Counted from the first letter of the stretch, positions 8,496 through 18,581 are shown. The stretch is 64,000 bases of DNA from Desulfurella amilsii (GCF_002119425.1 NZ_MDSU01000018.1:1-64000); one strand, 5' to 3'. The notes: generated by a model from the sequence alone, not told the origin. Translations and numbers: made by a program.

Positions 8496-10553
8496 ATGGA
8501 AGTAGAGAGGACTTCATTATATAGCTCTGATTTATTTAAAACAGCTGCTATTAATGCAATAAAAAAATTGAATCCAAAAAGTTTAAAATCAAACCCTGTA
8601 ATGTTAGCTGTAGAAATTGGAAGCATATTAACTACAATAGAGTTTATAATGGAATTAATTGGAATAAAAGGTGGGTCTGTATGGTTTACTGGATGGGTGT
8701 CGTTATGGCTGTGGTTTACTGTAATTTTTTCAAATTTTGCCGAAAGTTTATCTGAAAGCCGAGGAAAGGCGCGTGCAGAAACTCTGAAAAAGACAAAAAC
8801 TGAAATCATTGCTCACAAATTAAAAGAAGCAAAGCTTGATGCACAATATGAAGACATGTCTTCCACACAGCTTGAAAAAGGTGATTTTGTGCTTGTAAAA
8901 GAAAATGAGTTGATCCCAAGCGACGGTGAAATTGTTTTAGGTGCTGCCCTTGTCAATGAATCTGCCGTAACAGGCGAATCTGCACCGGTTATAAGAGAAG
9001 CAGGTGGCGATAGAAGCGCTGTTACTGGTGGCACTAAGGTAGTTGCAAACTCTATTGTGGTAAAAATAACTACAAACCCTGGAGAGACATTTTTAGATAG
9101 AATGATTTCTATGGTTGAAGGTGCAAAGCGCAGAAAAACACCAAACGAAGTGGCACTCGGAGTACTGCTTATTTCTTTGACAATTGTATTTTTGCTGGTA
9201 GTTATAAATTTAAGAGCCTTGTCTGTATATTCGCTAAATTCTATCGGTCATGGTGAGCCTGTTTCATTTGTAATACTGATTGCATTGTTTGTGTGTTTAG
9301 CGCCAACTACCATCGCTGCGCTTTTGCCTGCAATTGGTATAGCTGGTATGGATAGGCTTTTTAGAAAGAATGTCGTTGCGCTTTCTGGTAAGGCAGTAGA
9401 AGCAGCTGGGGATGTAAATGTACTGTTGCTTGACAAAACTGGTACTATAACATTGGGCAACAGACAGGCTTCAGAATTTATACCCGTTGATAACCATACT
9501 GAAGAAGAGTGCGCAAAAGCAGCCCTGTATTCATCCATAGGGGATGAAACTCCAGAAGGCAGAAGTATAATAGTACTGGCAAAAAGAAAATATAGCCTTA
9601 GGGCTAAAACGCTCACAACTGGTACTAAAACTATACCTTTTAGTGCTCAAACAAAAATGAGCGGGGCTGATATTGATGGTCATGAATACAGAAAAGGTTC
9701 CTTTGAAGCTATGAAAGATTATATAGTGCAAAATGGTGGCCAAGTGCACAAAGAACTCGAAGAAATTGTAGAAAAGACTGCAAAACAGGGTGCAACACCA
9801 TTTGTTGTATCGGTTGATAATAATATTTTTGGTGTGGCAGTCTTAAAAGATATTTTAAAAAAAGGTATTAAAGAGCGTTTTGCTCAGCTTAGAAAAATGG
9901 GTATCAAAACTGTCATGATAACAGGAGATAACCCTCTAACAGCAGCAACTATTGCAGCAGAAGCTGGAGTGGATGATTTTTTAGCCGAAGCCAAACCGGA
10001 AGACAAATTAGGGTTAGTAAGAGAGTATCAGTCTCAAGGATTAATGGTTGCCATGACAGGTGATGGTACAAATGACGCCCCCGCTTTAGCTCAAGCCGAT
10101 GTGGCTGTGGCCATGAATACTGGCACTCAAGCAGCAAGAGAAGCTGCAAATGTGATTGATCTTGATTCAAACCCAACTAAACTTTTAGATATCGTAGATA
10201 TTGGTAAGCGCATTTTAATGACAAGAGGAGCTCTTACGACATTCAGCATATCCAATGATATTGCAAAATATTTTGTTATTATACCAGCAGCTGTGGTATC
10301 AATATACCCGCAATTAAATGTGCTCAATATATTGCATCTTGCAAATCCATATTTAGCAATTCTCTCAGCTGTAATATTTAATGCCGTAATTATACCTATA
10401 CTTACGCCACTAGCTTTAAAAGGTGTGTGGTATAAACCAATGCCTGCAGAAAAATTGCTTATATATAATTTATTGATTTATGGCGGTGGTGGTTTAATTT
10501 TACCATTTATTGCAATCAAATTAATATATGTACTTCTAAGTGTATTCATTTGA
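8496..10553 (+). CDS. kdpB: Potassium-transporting P-type ATPase subunit KdpB
   Basis: Catalytic P-type ATPase subunit that powers KdpA. Seen in the 685 residues: TGES (159-162) in the actuator domain, the phosphorylation motif DKTGT with Asp313, [14 protein letters not shown], and the hinge motif [15 protein letters not shown]; membrane helices lie at both ends. The ATG at 8496 is preferred over a GTG at 8487 because AGGGG lies 8 bases before the ATG. It starts one base after the kdpA stop, implying coupled translation. Confidence 0.97.
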   Translation: MEVERTSLYSSDLFKTAAINAIKKLNPKSLKSNPVMLAVEIGSILTTIEFIMELIGIKGGSVWFTGWVSLWLWFTVIFSNFAESLSESRGKARAETLKKTKTEIIAHKLKEAKLDAQYEDMSSTQLEKGDFVLVKENELIPSDGEIVLGAALVNESAVTGESAPVIREAGGDRSAVTGGTKVVANSIVVKITTNPGETFLDRMISMVEGAKRRKTPNEVALGVLLISLTIVFLLVVINLRALSVYSLNSIGHGEPVSFVILIALFVCLAPTTIAALLPAIGIAGMDRLFRKNVVALSGKAVEAAGDVNVLLLDKTGTITLGNRQASEFIPVDNHTEEECAKAALYSSIGDETPEGRSIIVLAKRKYSLRAKTLTTGTKTIPFSAQTKMSGADIDGHEYRKGSFEAMKDYIVQNGGQVHKELEEIVEKTAKQGATPFVVSVDNNIFGVAVLKDILKKGIKERFAQLRKMGIKTVMITGDNPLTAATIAAEAGVDDFLAEAKPEDKLGLVREYQSQGLMVAMTGDGTNDAPALAQADVAVAMNTGTQAAREAANVIDLDSNPTKLLDIVDIGKRILMTRGALTTFSISNDIAKYFVIIPAAVVSIYPQLNVLNILHLANPYLAILSAVIFNAVIIPILTPLALKGVWYKPMPAEKLLIYNLLIYGGGGLILPFIAIKLIYVLLSVFI

Positions 10554-10563
10554 GAGGTTTGAC

Positions 10564-11148
10564 ATGAAAAATATTAAACAAGGATTCATAGTATTTGTGT
10601 TTTTATTTATAATAACAGGCGTTATGTATCCTATGATAATAACATTAATTGGTCAAATTGCCTTTAATAAACAGGTAAACGGTAGCTTGATTTATAACAA
10701 TAACCATATACCAATTGCATCAGAACTTATTGGACAACCATTTCAAAGCCCAAATTTTTTCTGGCCAAGACCATCTTCAACTCCAGATTTTCCATACAAT
10801 GCTTTAGCTAGTGGAGGTTCAAACCTTGGTCCAACAAATACTGAACTAATAAAGCGTGTGCAAGAAAGAATAAAATACTTAAGAGAAAATGATTTAAAAG
10901 GTCGGGTACCCTCTTGTCTAGTTTTAGGATCAGGCAGTGGCCTTGATCCAGATATTACACCTTCTGCAGCGCTTGCTCAAATACCAAGAATTTCTAAGTA
11001 TACGCATATACCTAAAAATGTATTGACTGAATTAGTTGAAAAACATATTAAAAAAAGACAATTAGGATTTTTAGGCTCAGATAGTGTAAACGTTGTTGAA
11101 TTAAATTTAGCACTAATTGGGGCAAAAAAACAATATGGCAGAAGATGA
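10564..11148 (+). CDS. kdpC: Potassium-transporting ATPase subunit KdpC
   Basis: Small single-pass subunit that stabilises the KdpFABC complex and aids ATP binding. One N-terminal membrane helix (about residues 7-27) is followed by the family regions around LIGQPF, FWPRPS, GGSNLGPTN and SGSGLDPDITPSAA. At 194 residues it has the usual length. The start at 10564 is preceded by GAGAGG; an upstream GTG at 10540 lies inside kdpB. Its last 14 bases overlap kdpD. Confidence 0.96.
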   Translation: MKNIKQGFIVFVFLFIITGVMYPMIITLIGQIAFNKQVNGSLIYNNNHIPIASELIGQPFQSPNFFWPRPSSTPDFPYNALASGGSNLGPTNTELIKRVQERIKYLRENDLKGRVPSCLVLGSGSGLDPDITPSAALAQIPRISKYTHIPKNVLTELVEKHIKKRQLGFLGSDSVNVVELNLALIGAKKQYGRR

Positions 11149-13090
11149 TATAAAAAGACCTTCTCCAGAAGAATTATTAGAAGTTGCCAGCAAGGAAACA
11201 GATACGCAAAAAAAAGGCAAGCTTACGATATATTTAGGTTATGCTCCAGGTGTTGGAAAAACATATGCTATGCTGTATGATGCGCATTTAAGAAAAAAAG
11301 AAGGTGTGGATGTTGTAGCAGGCTACGCAGAAACACACAATAGACAAGAAACAGAAAAACTACTCAAAGGACTAGAAGTAATAGAACCTTTAATTGTTGA
11401 CTATAAAGGACTTAAACTGAAAGAGGTTAATTTTGAAAAAATTTTAAAACGCAAACCTCAGCTTGTAATAATTGATGAGCTTGCCCACTCAAACCCCCCA
11501 GATTTTAAAAACGCAAAGCGCTATCAGGATGTTGAAGAAATTTTAAATGCTGGTATTGATGTCTATACAGCATTGAACGTTCAACACATAGAAAGTCTTA
11601 ATGACTTGGTATTCCAGATTACAAATACCGCTATAAAAGAAACAGTGCCGGATAAATTTATAGAACTAGCAAGCGAAATTAAATTATTAGATTTAACTCC
11701 AGAAGAATTATTGAAAAGGCTCAGTGACGGCAAAGTGTACGTAAAAGATATGGCCCAGGCTGCTGTCAAAAAATACTTTAGATCGGGAAACTTACTTGCT
11801 CTTAGACAAATTGCACTAAGAGTGGTCGCTGACAGTGTAGATGATAAAATGCGCACATACATGAAGCAACATGCTATAGCAGGGCCCTGGTCCGTTAAAG
11901 AAAAGGTTCTTGTAGGTATATTTGCAAGCCCTTATGCAGAACAGCTTGTAAGAGCCACATACAGGTTTGCTACAGAAATAGAGGCCCAATGGATTGCAAT
12001 TCATATTGAAACTCAAAGAAACCAAAACTTTACAGAACAAGAAGAAGCCTGGTTAAATAAAGCGTTTGATTTAACAAGGAGTCTAGGTGGACAAATTGTA
12101 TGGATAAAAGGTGATGATGTAACAACAGAAATGATAAATTATGCAAAATCTCAAAATGTTACCAAAATTGTTATTGGTAAACCAAGAAAATTTAGTATCT
12201 TTTCGCCGTCAATTCCAGAAAAATTAATAATGCAAACCGAATTTATAGATGTTTACCTTATCACACCAAAAGAAAAAAAAGCTCAGGAATTTTTGAAAAA
12301 GAAAAAATACAGTTTTCAAAAAATCAAACAGTATTTTTACTCCACAGCAAATATAATCTTAGCCACAATTTTAGGTTTAGCTTTAAAAAATCACTTAAGC
12401 CATTCAAGTTTAATGGCAATATTTTTGGCTGCGCTTTTTAGCAATGCTCTTATGTTTGGAATTTCTCCAGTGATTGCATCTATAGTATTGAGTGTATTGA
12501 TATTTGATTTTTTCTTTATACCTCCAGAGTATACTTTTTATATTTTTAACTTCAATTATTTAATTTCGTTTTTGGTTTATGCTGTAGTTATAGTTTCTGT
12601 TTCAACTCTTGCTACAAAACTTAAAACCAAAATGAAACTTTTAAAAGAAATCCAACTTAGAGAATCAAGCCTTTATGAGTTAAGTAATAACCTTGTAATG
12701 GCCAGCACAAAAGAGCAAGTGTTATCTATCCTGATAAACCGCATAAAAAAACTATTTAATACTGAATCGGCAATATTTGTTGCAGATGAAAACAATAAAT
12801 TAAAATTAGGGGCAAAAACTAAAACTTTTGATATAAACTCTGAATCTCAAGGTATAGCAAGCTGGTGTTTTATTAATAAGAAAAATGCAGGTTTTGGTAC
12901 AGAAACTATAGCCAACGCAAGCGCACTCTATATACCTATGATTACAACAAACGCTATATTTGGAGTAATAGCGATAGAATTAAAACAGATAAACAAGCAT
13001 TTAACAATTGATGAAAGGGTTGCACTAGATGCCATATCGCACCTTGGGGCAATAGCTCTTGAGAGGCTAAAACTAATGCGCTGTAGTTAA
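11135..13090 (+). CDS. kdpD: Kinase-less KdpD-type sensor protein
   Basis: Homologue of the sensory part of KdpD, 651 residues. Order: KdpD N-terminal ATP-binding domain with GYAPGVGKT (35-43) and IIDELAHSN (112-120), a universal-stress-protein-like domain at about 248-370, four membrane segments at about 405-495, and a GAF-like domain ending at the C terminus. The histidine-kinase dimerisation and ATPase domains of full-length KdpD (about 890 residues) are absent, and no KdpE regulator lies in the window. Short KdpDs are known in some bacteria. The USP domain of some KdpDs binds c-di-AMP, so it may act on the pump or on a partner kinase. It overlaps kdpC by 14 bases. Confidence 0.9.
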   Translation: MAEDDIKRPSPEELLEVASKETDTQKKGKLTIYLGYAPGVGKTYAMLYDAHLRKKEGVDVVAGYAETHNRQETEKLLKGLEVIEPLIVDYKGLKLKEVNFEKILKRKPQLVIIDELAHSNPPDFKNAKRYQDVEEILNAGIDVYTALNVQHIESLNDLVFQITNTAIKETVPDKFIELASEIKLLDLTPEELLKRLSDGKVYVKDMAQAAVKKYFRSGNLLALRQIALRVVADSVDDKMRTYMKQHAIAGPWSVKEKVLVGIFASPYAEQLVRATYRFATEIEAQWIAIHIETQRNQNFTEQEEAWLNKAFDLTRSLGGQIVWIKGDDVTTEMINYAKSQNVTKIVIGKPRKFSIFSPSIPEKLIMQTEFIDVYLITPKEKKAQEFLKKKKYSFQKIKQYFYSTANIILATILGLALKNHLSHSSLMAIFLAALFSNALMFGISPVIASIVLSVLIFDFFFIPPEYTFYIFNFNYLISFLVYAVVIVSVSTLATKLKTKMKLLKEIQLRESSLYELSNNLVMASTKEQVLSILINRIKKLFNTESAIFVADENNKLKLGAKTKTFDINSESQGIASWCFINKKNAGFGTETIANASALYIPMITTNAIFGVIAIELKQINKHLTIDERVALDAISHLGAIALERLKLMRCS

Positions 13091-13342
13091 GTTTGTAGTT
13101 TGAATTTTATTTTTATTAATAATTTTTGAGAGCTTTTCGTGTATATTCGGTATATTTATTACAAAAATGTCTTTGTATTGCTTTTGCAGTTTGTCCTGTG
13201 AGCTTTTTAGTAAAAAAATTAAAATTTTGTGATTATTTTCCTCTGCAAAATCTGCAATTGCCTCACAAAGTTTCATTTTAGTTAATACTCCGTAATTTTT
13301 ACCCATTACAATCGCGCTTAAGTTTGTCTTGCTATTAGACAA
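13073..13342 (-). CDS. Small unknown protein coupled to the dehydratase activator
   Basis: An 89-codon frame starting with TTG inside the last codons of the activator gene (25-base overlap); an internal ATG at 13306 is an alternative start just beyond the activator stop. The sequence suggests a compact alpha/beta fold (SAIVMGKNYGVLT, then KILIFLLKSS, then IFVINIPNI), perhaps Rossmann-like, but I recognise no family. Its 3' end overlaps the convergent kdpD end by 18 bases. It is last in the ligase-dehydratase operon and probably co-expressed with it. Confidence 0.55.
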   Translation of the reverse strand: MSNSKTNLSAIVMGKNYGVLTKMKLCEAIADFAEENNHKILIFLLKSSQDKLQKQYKDIFVINIPNIHEKLSKIINKNKIQTTNLTTAH

Positions 13343-14085
13343 GCTCCAAGTGCCCCAGTAAAGCTTGACAATTCATGAGTGGCAATAGGCGAATTAATTT
13401 GATTTTCTAAGACTTTCAAAACCCCTATATTTTTAGCTACTCCACCTGTTAAAACAACTTTTGGTTTACCACCGACTCTTTTATACATACTTGCAATGCG
13501 TTTTGCAATAGACTCGCAAAGGCCAGCTATGATATTAGCTCTATCTTCTGACTTTGCAACCAATGAAATTACTTCTGACTCTGCAAATACGGTGCATATA
13601 CTGCTTATATTGGCAGGTTTTTTTGACTGTAGGGCGAAATTGCCAAACTCCCCAATATCACACATTAAAGCTTTTGCCATAACATCTAAAAATCTACCAG
13701 TACCTGCAGCACATTTATCATTCATAACAAAATTTACAACATTTCCGCTATCATTTAAGACTATAACTTTACTGTCCTGGCCGCCAATATCTATAACAGT
13801 ACTTACATCATTAATCAAAAAATGTACGCCTTTTGCATGACAAATAATTTCAGAAATAGCTTTTTTGGCAAAATCTATGCTTTCTCTACCATACCCGCAA
13901 GAAACTACATTTTTTATATCAGCTTCTTTTAAATTGTTTTTTTCTAAAATCTCTCTGTATATGGCTGTTGCAACCTGTTTTGAGCTGTATCCTACATTTG
14001 CAATCAGTTTATCTATTATATTTTTTCTTGGATCCATAAGCACAATTTTTGCAGTAGTTGAACCAATATCAATACCAATATACAT
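13318..14085 (-). CDS. 2-hydroxyacyl-CoA dehydratase activator, BadF/BcrA/HgdC-type ATPase
   Basis: Homodimeric Fe-S ATPase that injects one low-potential electron into its partner dehydratase or reductase at the cost of ATP. Seen in 255 residues: GIDIGSTTAK phosphate loop (4-13), GYGRE (64-68), DIGGQDSKVI (99-108), and the two cluster cysteines Cys125 in DKCAAGTGRFL and Cys164 in SSICTVFAESE, spaced as in HgdC. The ATG at 14085 with AAGGA upstream is preferred to a TTG at 14091. It directly follows the two dehydratase-like subunits. A single activator gene argues for the dehydratase type rather than four-subunit benzoyl-CoA reductase. Confidence 0.92.
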   Translation of the reverse strand: MYIGIDIGSTTAKIVLMDPRKNIIDKLIANVGYSSKQVATAIYREILEKNNLKEADIKNVVSCGYGRESIDFAKKAISEIICHAKGVHFLINDVSTVIDIGGQDSKVIVLNDSGNVVNFVMNDKCAAGTGRFLDVMAKALMCDIGEFGNFALQSKKPANISSICTVFAESEVISLVAKSEDRANIIAGLCESIAKRIASMYKRVGGKPKVVLTGGVAKNIGVLKVLENQINSPIATHELSSFTGALGACLIARQT

Positions 14086-14087
14086 TT

Positions 14088-15299
14088 TCAATTCCTTAAT
14101 TGACTTATAACTTCCATAAATGAACTAATGCGGTTTTCCACTTGGGCCTGGGCAAATTTTCTCTCATCTGCCATGTCTGCTTCGATAAACAGCGTAGGAA
14201 TGCCTCTTTTTTCCTGTATGATGCGCGCAATATCGTATTGACCAAAAGAATACGGTTTACAACTGCGATTTGAGTGCAAAACTACACCGTCAATAGAATA
14301 TTTGTCGATGAGCTTAATAGCTGACTCTGCCATTTTATCCGTTCCAATATTTAAATAAACACGGGCGTAAGCTTCACCCATAGTTTCTAAGAAATTATTT
14401 TCATCGACATAATCTACCACACTACACCAGCTTTGTGTGTAAGTATCCGCAACTAATGCTCCGCCATATTTAGCAAATGTATTTGAAAGCCATCTCATCT
14501 TGTACCAAATTGGCAAATTATCCCATAAAAGCCTATATTTTTCATTTTCTACAGCGGGAATTTTATTTTTTATACGCTCTTTTAATTCCTCCAGCAAGGT
14601 TTGATAATAATCAACAACTATCTTCTTGCCTCTTAGTGTTACAATCAATGCTAAATGTATAAAAGCATCAAATGCGGTTAAAGGACTAGGCTTTTGCATT
14701 GCGCAATCTAAAACCTCCTGCCAGATTTTCATTGCTTTAACAGATAATTTACCAACTTCTTGCATTTTGTCGTAATCAAGTTTTTTCTTTGTTACTTGTT
14801 CTAAAAATCCTATGTATTCTTTGGTTTGAGACTTTAAATACTTCTTTGCAGAATCATCTAAATCTACATGACAAAACGGTGTATCGTATATAAAAAGTGG
14901 CACATTAAATTTTCTTGCCTGAATTTCGTACCATTTTTGTACCGTTGCGCATATGTTATTGCAACAAATTAACATATCAGGTTTTGGTAAACCACCTATA
15001 GGGCTTTGGCGTGTAATGGATGAAGTTATATCAAGTTTTGCGTAGGAACATACATCACTGGAGTATCCTAATCCTTCTGCGTATTCTGACAATTTAGCAC
15101 CTATTTTTGATGCTCCAATCATAGCTCCATGATTTTCCGGGTATACTGGTATAATGCCAATTGCAATAAGCGGCTCCACAGGTCCACCGCTTGTAATCCA
15201 TGCTATTTTTTTTCCAAAATATTTTGCATACTTTGCGCCTAAATAGTATTTTTTCATAATTTTTTTCATTTTGTCTACCGATTTTATTCTATTTTCCAT
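14088..15299 (-). CDS. 2-hydroxyacyl-CoA dehydratase / benzoyl-CoA reductase family subunit (larger)
   Basis: Fe-S subunit of the HgdB/FldB/BcrC family, 403 residues. The pattern is that of the catalytic subunit: SYSSDVCSYAK-like Cys84, ICCNNICATVQKWYE with Cys112, Cys113 and Cys117, YDTPFC with Cys143, and a C-terminal SNRSCKPYSFGQYD segment. Such subunits hold a [4Fe-4S] cluster and bind the acyl-CoA. A ribosome site AGGGGA precedes the ATG, which starts one base after the stop of the companion subunit. The substrate is not recognisable; the adjacent CoA ligase suggests an acid that must first be activated. Confidence 0.88.
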   Translation of the reverse strand: MENRIKSVDKMKKIMKKYYLGAKYAKYFGKKIAWITSGGPVEPLIAIGIIPVYPENHGAMIGASKIGAKLSEYAEGLGYSSDVCSYAKLDITSSITRQSPIGGLPKPDMLICCNNICATVQKWYEIQARKFNVPLFIYDTPFCHVDLDDSAKKYLKSQTKEYIGFLEQVTKKKLDYDKMQEVGKLSVKAMKIWQEVLDCAMQKPSPLTAFDAFIHLALIVTLRGKKIVVDYYQTLLEELKERIKNKIPAVENEKYRLLWDNLPIWYKMRWLSNTFAKYGGALVADTYTQSWCSVVDYVDENNFLETMGEAYARVYLNIGTDKMAESAIKLIDKYSIDGVVLHSNRSCKPYSFGQYDIARIIQEKRGIPTLFIEADMADERKFAQAQVENRISSFMEVISQLRN

Positions 15300-15300
15300 T

Positions 15301-16410
15301 TTAATCCCCTAACATCTCAATAAAAGTTTCAAGTCTTGTTTTTGTTTGCTCATCAAAAACGTTTTGGTTTTCAATTTCTATCAAAATACTAGGAATACCG
15401 ACCTTTTCTAATGTTTTTTTTTGATCGGGGTAATCAAACGAATGTGGTTCGCAAAACTTGATAAATAAAAATATTACACCATTAGCATTATGATTTTCTA
15501 TTATTTTTTTAAGATAATCAAGTCTGTATGAAGGATTTACGTATTTAGTAGGACAAATTGGTCTTTTTATAAATCTATCGGCTAAAGCATTGATGGGTTT
15601 TCCAGTTTGCTCAACTAACTGTTCAAAAAACCTTGTGCCACTGCACAAATCATCCCATACGATTGATGCATTTTTATTTTCTATTGTACCAAAAATATCA
15701 GGATGCACACATATACTACCAGATAGAATAATACGTTTTGTTTTATTAGCTGGTGCAAGAGTAATGTTTTTAATAATAGATGAGCTTATATCTATGAATT
15801 CCAACGGATCCATAATAAAGGAAGCTTTAACTATTTTTGATAAATCAGCATAAGTTATAGCAAAAGGGCAGGTTGATTTAATATTATAAAGATCCAGCAA
15901 GTTTTTTCTTAGATTATTGTAAATCTGGATAGATTCATTTAATTTACCGGTGCTTATTTTAATGTTTTGCTCGCGCTCAAGTTTTGTTTTAAAATCTTCT
16001 AAAATATCTACAAAATACTCTTTTGATGATTGAGTGTTGAACTTTACAGGTAAAATTAAATCAAAATGTTTAAAGCTGAGTCTCATCCTAAATATGTCCG
16101 ATAACTTTTGCATTGAGTCACAAGTATGCAAAAACAAAAAAGCATTTAAAAAATCAAGTTTTTTGGACAAGCTATCTTCAAGTAGCGTTCTTACTATAGC
16201 ACAGGCGTAAGATTGCAGATGTATGTCAGATAGAGATATGTTACTGGATAGGCCTATAATTCTTGCTGGGTGAAAACCACCTGCATGTATAATCTCAAGC
16301 GGGGCATAAGTACAGCTATAGCCCATAATTTTTCTTGATTTTGATAAATTACTTAAATATTCATATGGGTTTTGTACGATAGAATCAATTTTTCCCATTA
16401 TTTTTTTCAT
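15301..16410 (-). CDS. 2-hydroxyacyl-CoA dehydratase / benzoyl-CoA reductase family subunit (smaller)
   Basis: Second HgdB/BcrC-like subunit, 369 residues, paralogous to the following one. Seen: MGYSCTYAPLEIIHAGG with Cys33, SYACAIVRTLLEDSLSKKLDF with Cys70, LHTCDSM with Cys97, and FIKFCEPHSFDYP near the C terminus; all are family positions for Fe-S cluster or acyl-CoA binding. The start at 16410 overlaps the end of the CoA ligase by 26 bases; an ATG four codons later (16398) is possible. Two paralogous subunits plus one activator is the HadBC/HadI or FldBC/FldI arrangement. Confidence 0.88.
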   Translation of the reverse strand: MKKIMGKIDSIVQNPYEYLSNLSKSRKIMGYSCTYAPLEIIHAGGFHPARIIGLSSNISLSDIHLQSYACAIVRTLLEDSLSKKLDFLNAFLFLHTCDSMQKLSDIFRMRLSFKHFDLILPVKFNTQSSKEYFVDILEDFKTKLEREQNIKISTGKLNESIQIYNNLRKNLLDLYNIKSTCPFAITYADLSKIVKASFIMDPLEFIDISSSIIKNITLAPANKTKRIILSGSICVHPDIFGTIENKNASIVWDDLCSGTRFFEQLVEQTGKPINALADRFIKRPICPTKYVNPSYRLDYLKKIIENHNANGVIFLFIKFCEPHSFDYPDQKKTLEKVGIPSILIEIENQNVFDEQTKTRLETFIEMLGD

Positions 16411-18067
16411 TCTCTTTTTCCTCTAATAATTTGCAGTCTATTTTACCAATTTTAGTACGTGGCAGCTGAGTAAATTCAATATCATAAGGCACACTCCATA
16501 CATTTAAGTGTTTTTTACATAAAGCTATTAGCTCCTTTTTTAAAGATTCTGTATCGTTTATTTGATGCTTTAACTCAATAAAGGCTTTAATTCTATGCAT
16601 TTTATAAGGATCTTTTACGCCAATTGCGCAGGAAAACTTAACATTTTCATGTAAGGTTAAAACGCTTTCTATTTCTGTTGGATAAACATTCATGCCAGAA
16701 ACTTTTATCATTCTTTTTAGCCTTTGTTTAAAGTAAAAAAATCCATCTTCATCCATATAACCTAAATCTCCTGTATGTAACCATATTTTACCATCATTAT
16801 GAGTTTTTAGTACATTTTTTGTTTCTAGTTCATTGTTTAGATAGCCCTTCATAACACACGGACCGCTAACACAGATTTCACCAATCTCGTTTGGTTTTAA
16901 GTTTTCAAGCGAGGCAGGATCAATTATCTTCATTTGCATATCAGGAAAAGGAATGCCTATTGAGTTTGACTTATATTTATCAAGAGGTATAGCCGCAATT
17001 GCTGTAACTGACTCAGTCAAGCCGTAGCCCTCTCTTAATTTAGCCGATGAGCCGCTTTTTTCTACTAAAGCATCAAAATCTTTCTTTATATGCTCTGGTA
17101 GCATATCAGCACCAGAAAAAGCTCCATTTAAAAAACTAAAATTGATTTTTCTAAAATCTTTGTTATCAAGCAAAGCTTTATACAAAGTAGGAACACCCAC
17201 CAAAAATGTAGGTTTTTCTTTTTTTATCAGTTTAATTACATTATTTAAATCAAAATTCGGCACTAAAATTGCCTGTGCACCACCCATTAAAACGGCATTA
17301 ATGCATACACTGAGCCCAAAACCATGGAAAATAGGCAGTATCGCAAGTATTTTATCACTTTTACTTAAATTTGCCCATGTGCTTACTTGTATAGCATTTG
17401 CTATCAAGTTGTAATTGGACAGCTCTATGCCTTTTGGTTTGCCCGTTGTGCCACCGCTGTACAAAATGACTGCTGTGTCGGAATATTCTTGTTTTGGTTT
17501 TATATCAATATTTAAATTTTTTTGTTTAATGGCACTTTCAAATGTGGTATTTGTATTAGCAATTTTTTTGGATTTTTTAAATACGTTATAGGCGATTTTT
17601 AGAAAAAACGGCATAAAAGTAGAAATATTTGTCTGCATAATAGTTTTTAATGGTGTTTTATTGTTTATAGGCAAAACCTTATTTGCAAATATATCAAGCG
17701 TTATAGCAAATGTTGAATTACTTATGTTTATATAATTTGTAATCTCATCCTCACTGGACAAAGGATGAATAAAACTTGCAATGGCGCCAATTTTGTTTAT
17801 CGCATAAAAAGCTATTACAGCTTGGGGGCAAGTTGGCAATATAATGCTAATTCTATTATTTTTATCAATCCCAACTCCTTTTAAATAGAAGGCAAATTTA
17901 TCAATGTAGTATAACAGTTGTTTATATGTAATAACTCTACCAAAATAACTAAAAGCGACACTATCTTTATGCGTTAAACATGAGCTTTGTATTGCTTCAT
18001 ACAAACTAATTTGTGGATAATTTAGACTTTTTGGTATACTACCGTAATGTTTTAACCAAATTGACAT
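16385..18067 (-). CDS. Acyl-CoA ligase (AMP-forming)
   Basis: ANL-superfamily adenylating enzyme that would activate a carboxylic acid to its CoA thioester. Seen in 560 residues: the phosphate-binding loop YSGGTTGKPKG, the adenylate-binding GYGLTES, the TGDLGYMDEDGF hinge region, KRMIKVSGMNVYPTEIE and the C-terminal catalytic Lys in RTKIGKID. It resembles medium/long-chain or aryl acyl-CoA ligases. First gene of the operon with the dehydratase-like subunits, so its product is presumably their substrate. The ATG follows AAGGGGA. Confidence 0.9.
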   Translation of the reverse strand: MSIWLKHYGSIPKSLNYPQISLYEAIQSSCLTHKDSVAFSYFGRVITYKQLLYYIDKFAFYLKGVGIDKNNRISIILPTCPQAVIAFYAINKIGAIASFIHPLSSEDEITNYINISNSTFAITLDIFANKVLPINNKTPLKTIMQTNISTFMPFFLKIAYNVFKKSKKIANTNTTFESAIKQKNLNIDIKPKQEYSDTAVILYSGGTTGKPKGIELSNYNLIANAIQVSTWANLSKSDKILAILPIFHGFGLSVCINAVLMGGAQAILVPNFDLNNVIKLIKKEKPTFLVGVPTLYKALLDNKDFRKINFSFLNGAFSGADMLPEHIKKDFDALVEKSGSSAKLREGYGLTESVTAIAAIPLDKYKSNSIGIPFPDMQMKIIDPASLENLKPNEIGEICVSGPCVMKGYLNNELETKNVLKTHNDGKIWLHTGDLGYMDEDGFFYFKQRLKRMIKVSGMNVYPTEIESVLTLHENVKFSCAIGVKDPYKMHRIKAFIELKHQINDTESLKKELIALCKKHLNVWSVPYDIEFTQLPRTKIGKIDCKLLEEKENEKNNGKN

Positions 18068-18189
18068 ATAAATCCCCTTATCATTCTATCTGAAGCATTG
18101 TAAATGTGTTTTTTTGCTTGGATTTTGAAATATATAGCACCTCATTGGTTGTTAATTGCTTTATTGTTTAATGTAATGTTTTAATATCA

Positions 18190-18555
18190 TCAATCACCAC
18201 TATATTTAAAAAAATGCAAAGCACCTACATTAAAACCACTAATATTAACCTTTATTCTTGCAACAGCCAAAGCACTAAACAAAGCAATTATTATCGAAAA
18301 CACCACATTTAGCACAAACACAAGCCTTGGAAATTTCAAAGCAATACTTTTAAATTTGTTAGTACTATCAATAACGTTAATGTTAAACTTTCTTGTTAAA
18401 AAAAAGAATAAAATAACGTATATGGCAGGCAAAAAACTCAGTTCGTAAAATGGAATAATTTTGTAAAAAGACACAATACCAATCAAAAACAACCAAACAG
18501 GCCATATTATAAATGATGCCACAAACATTGATAGTGCAATAAATATTGACTTCAA
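18190..18555 (-). CDS. Small integral membrane protein of unknown function
   Basis: A 121-residue protein with three or four predicted membrane segments (about residues 3-28, 33-53 and 74-98). It starts with TTG preceded by GGGGAA. No family recognised. It lies between the V4R-domain gene (26 bases upstream) and the CoA-ligase operon and may be co-transcribed with the former. Confidence 0.6.
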   Translation of the reverse strand: MKSIFIALSMFVASFIIWPVWLFLIGIVSFYKIIPFYELSFLPAIYVILFFFLTRKFNINVIDSTNKFKSIALKFPRLVFVLNVVFSIIIALFSALAVARIKVNISGFNVGALHFFKYSGD

Positions 18556-18581
18556 GCAAATTCCCCAAGTATAAAGTTAAG

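Noticed and set aside
13318-18067. Benzoyl-CoA reductase (BcrABCD)
   Set aside because: Only one ATPase-type activator gene is present with two Fe-S subunits, whereas BcrABCD needs two ATPase subunits; the dehydratase type fits better.
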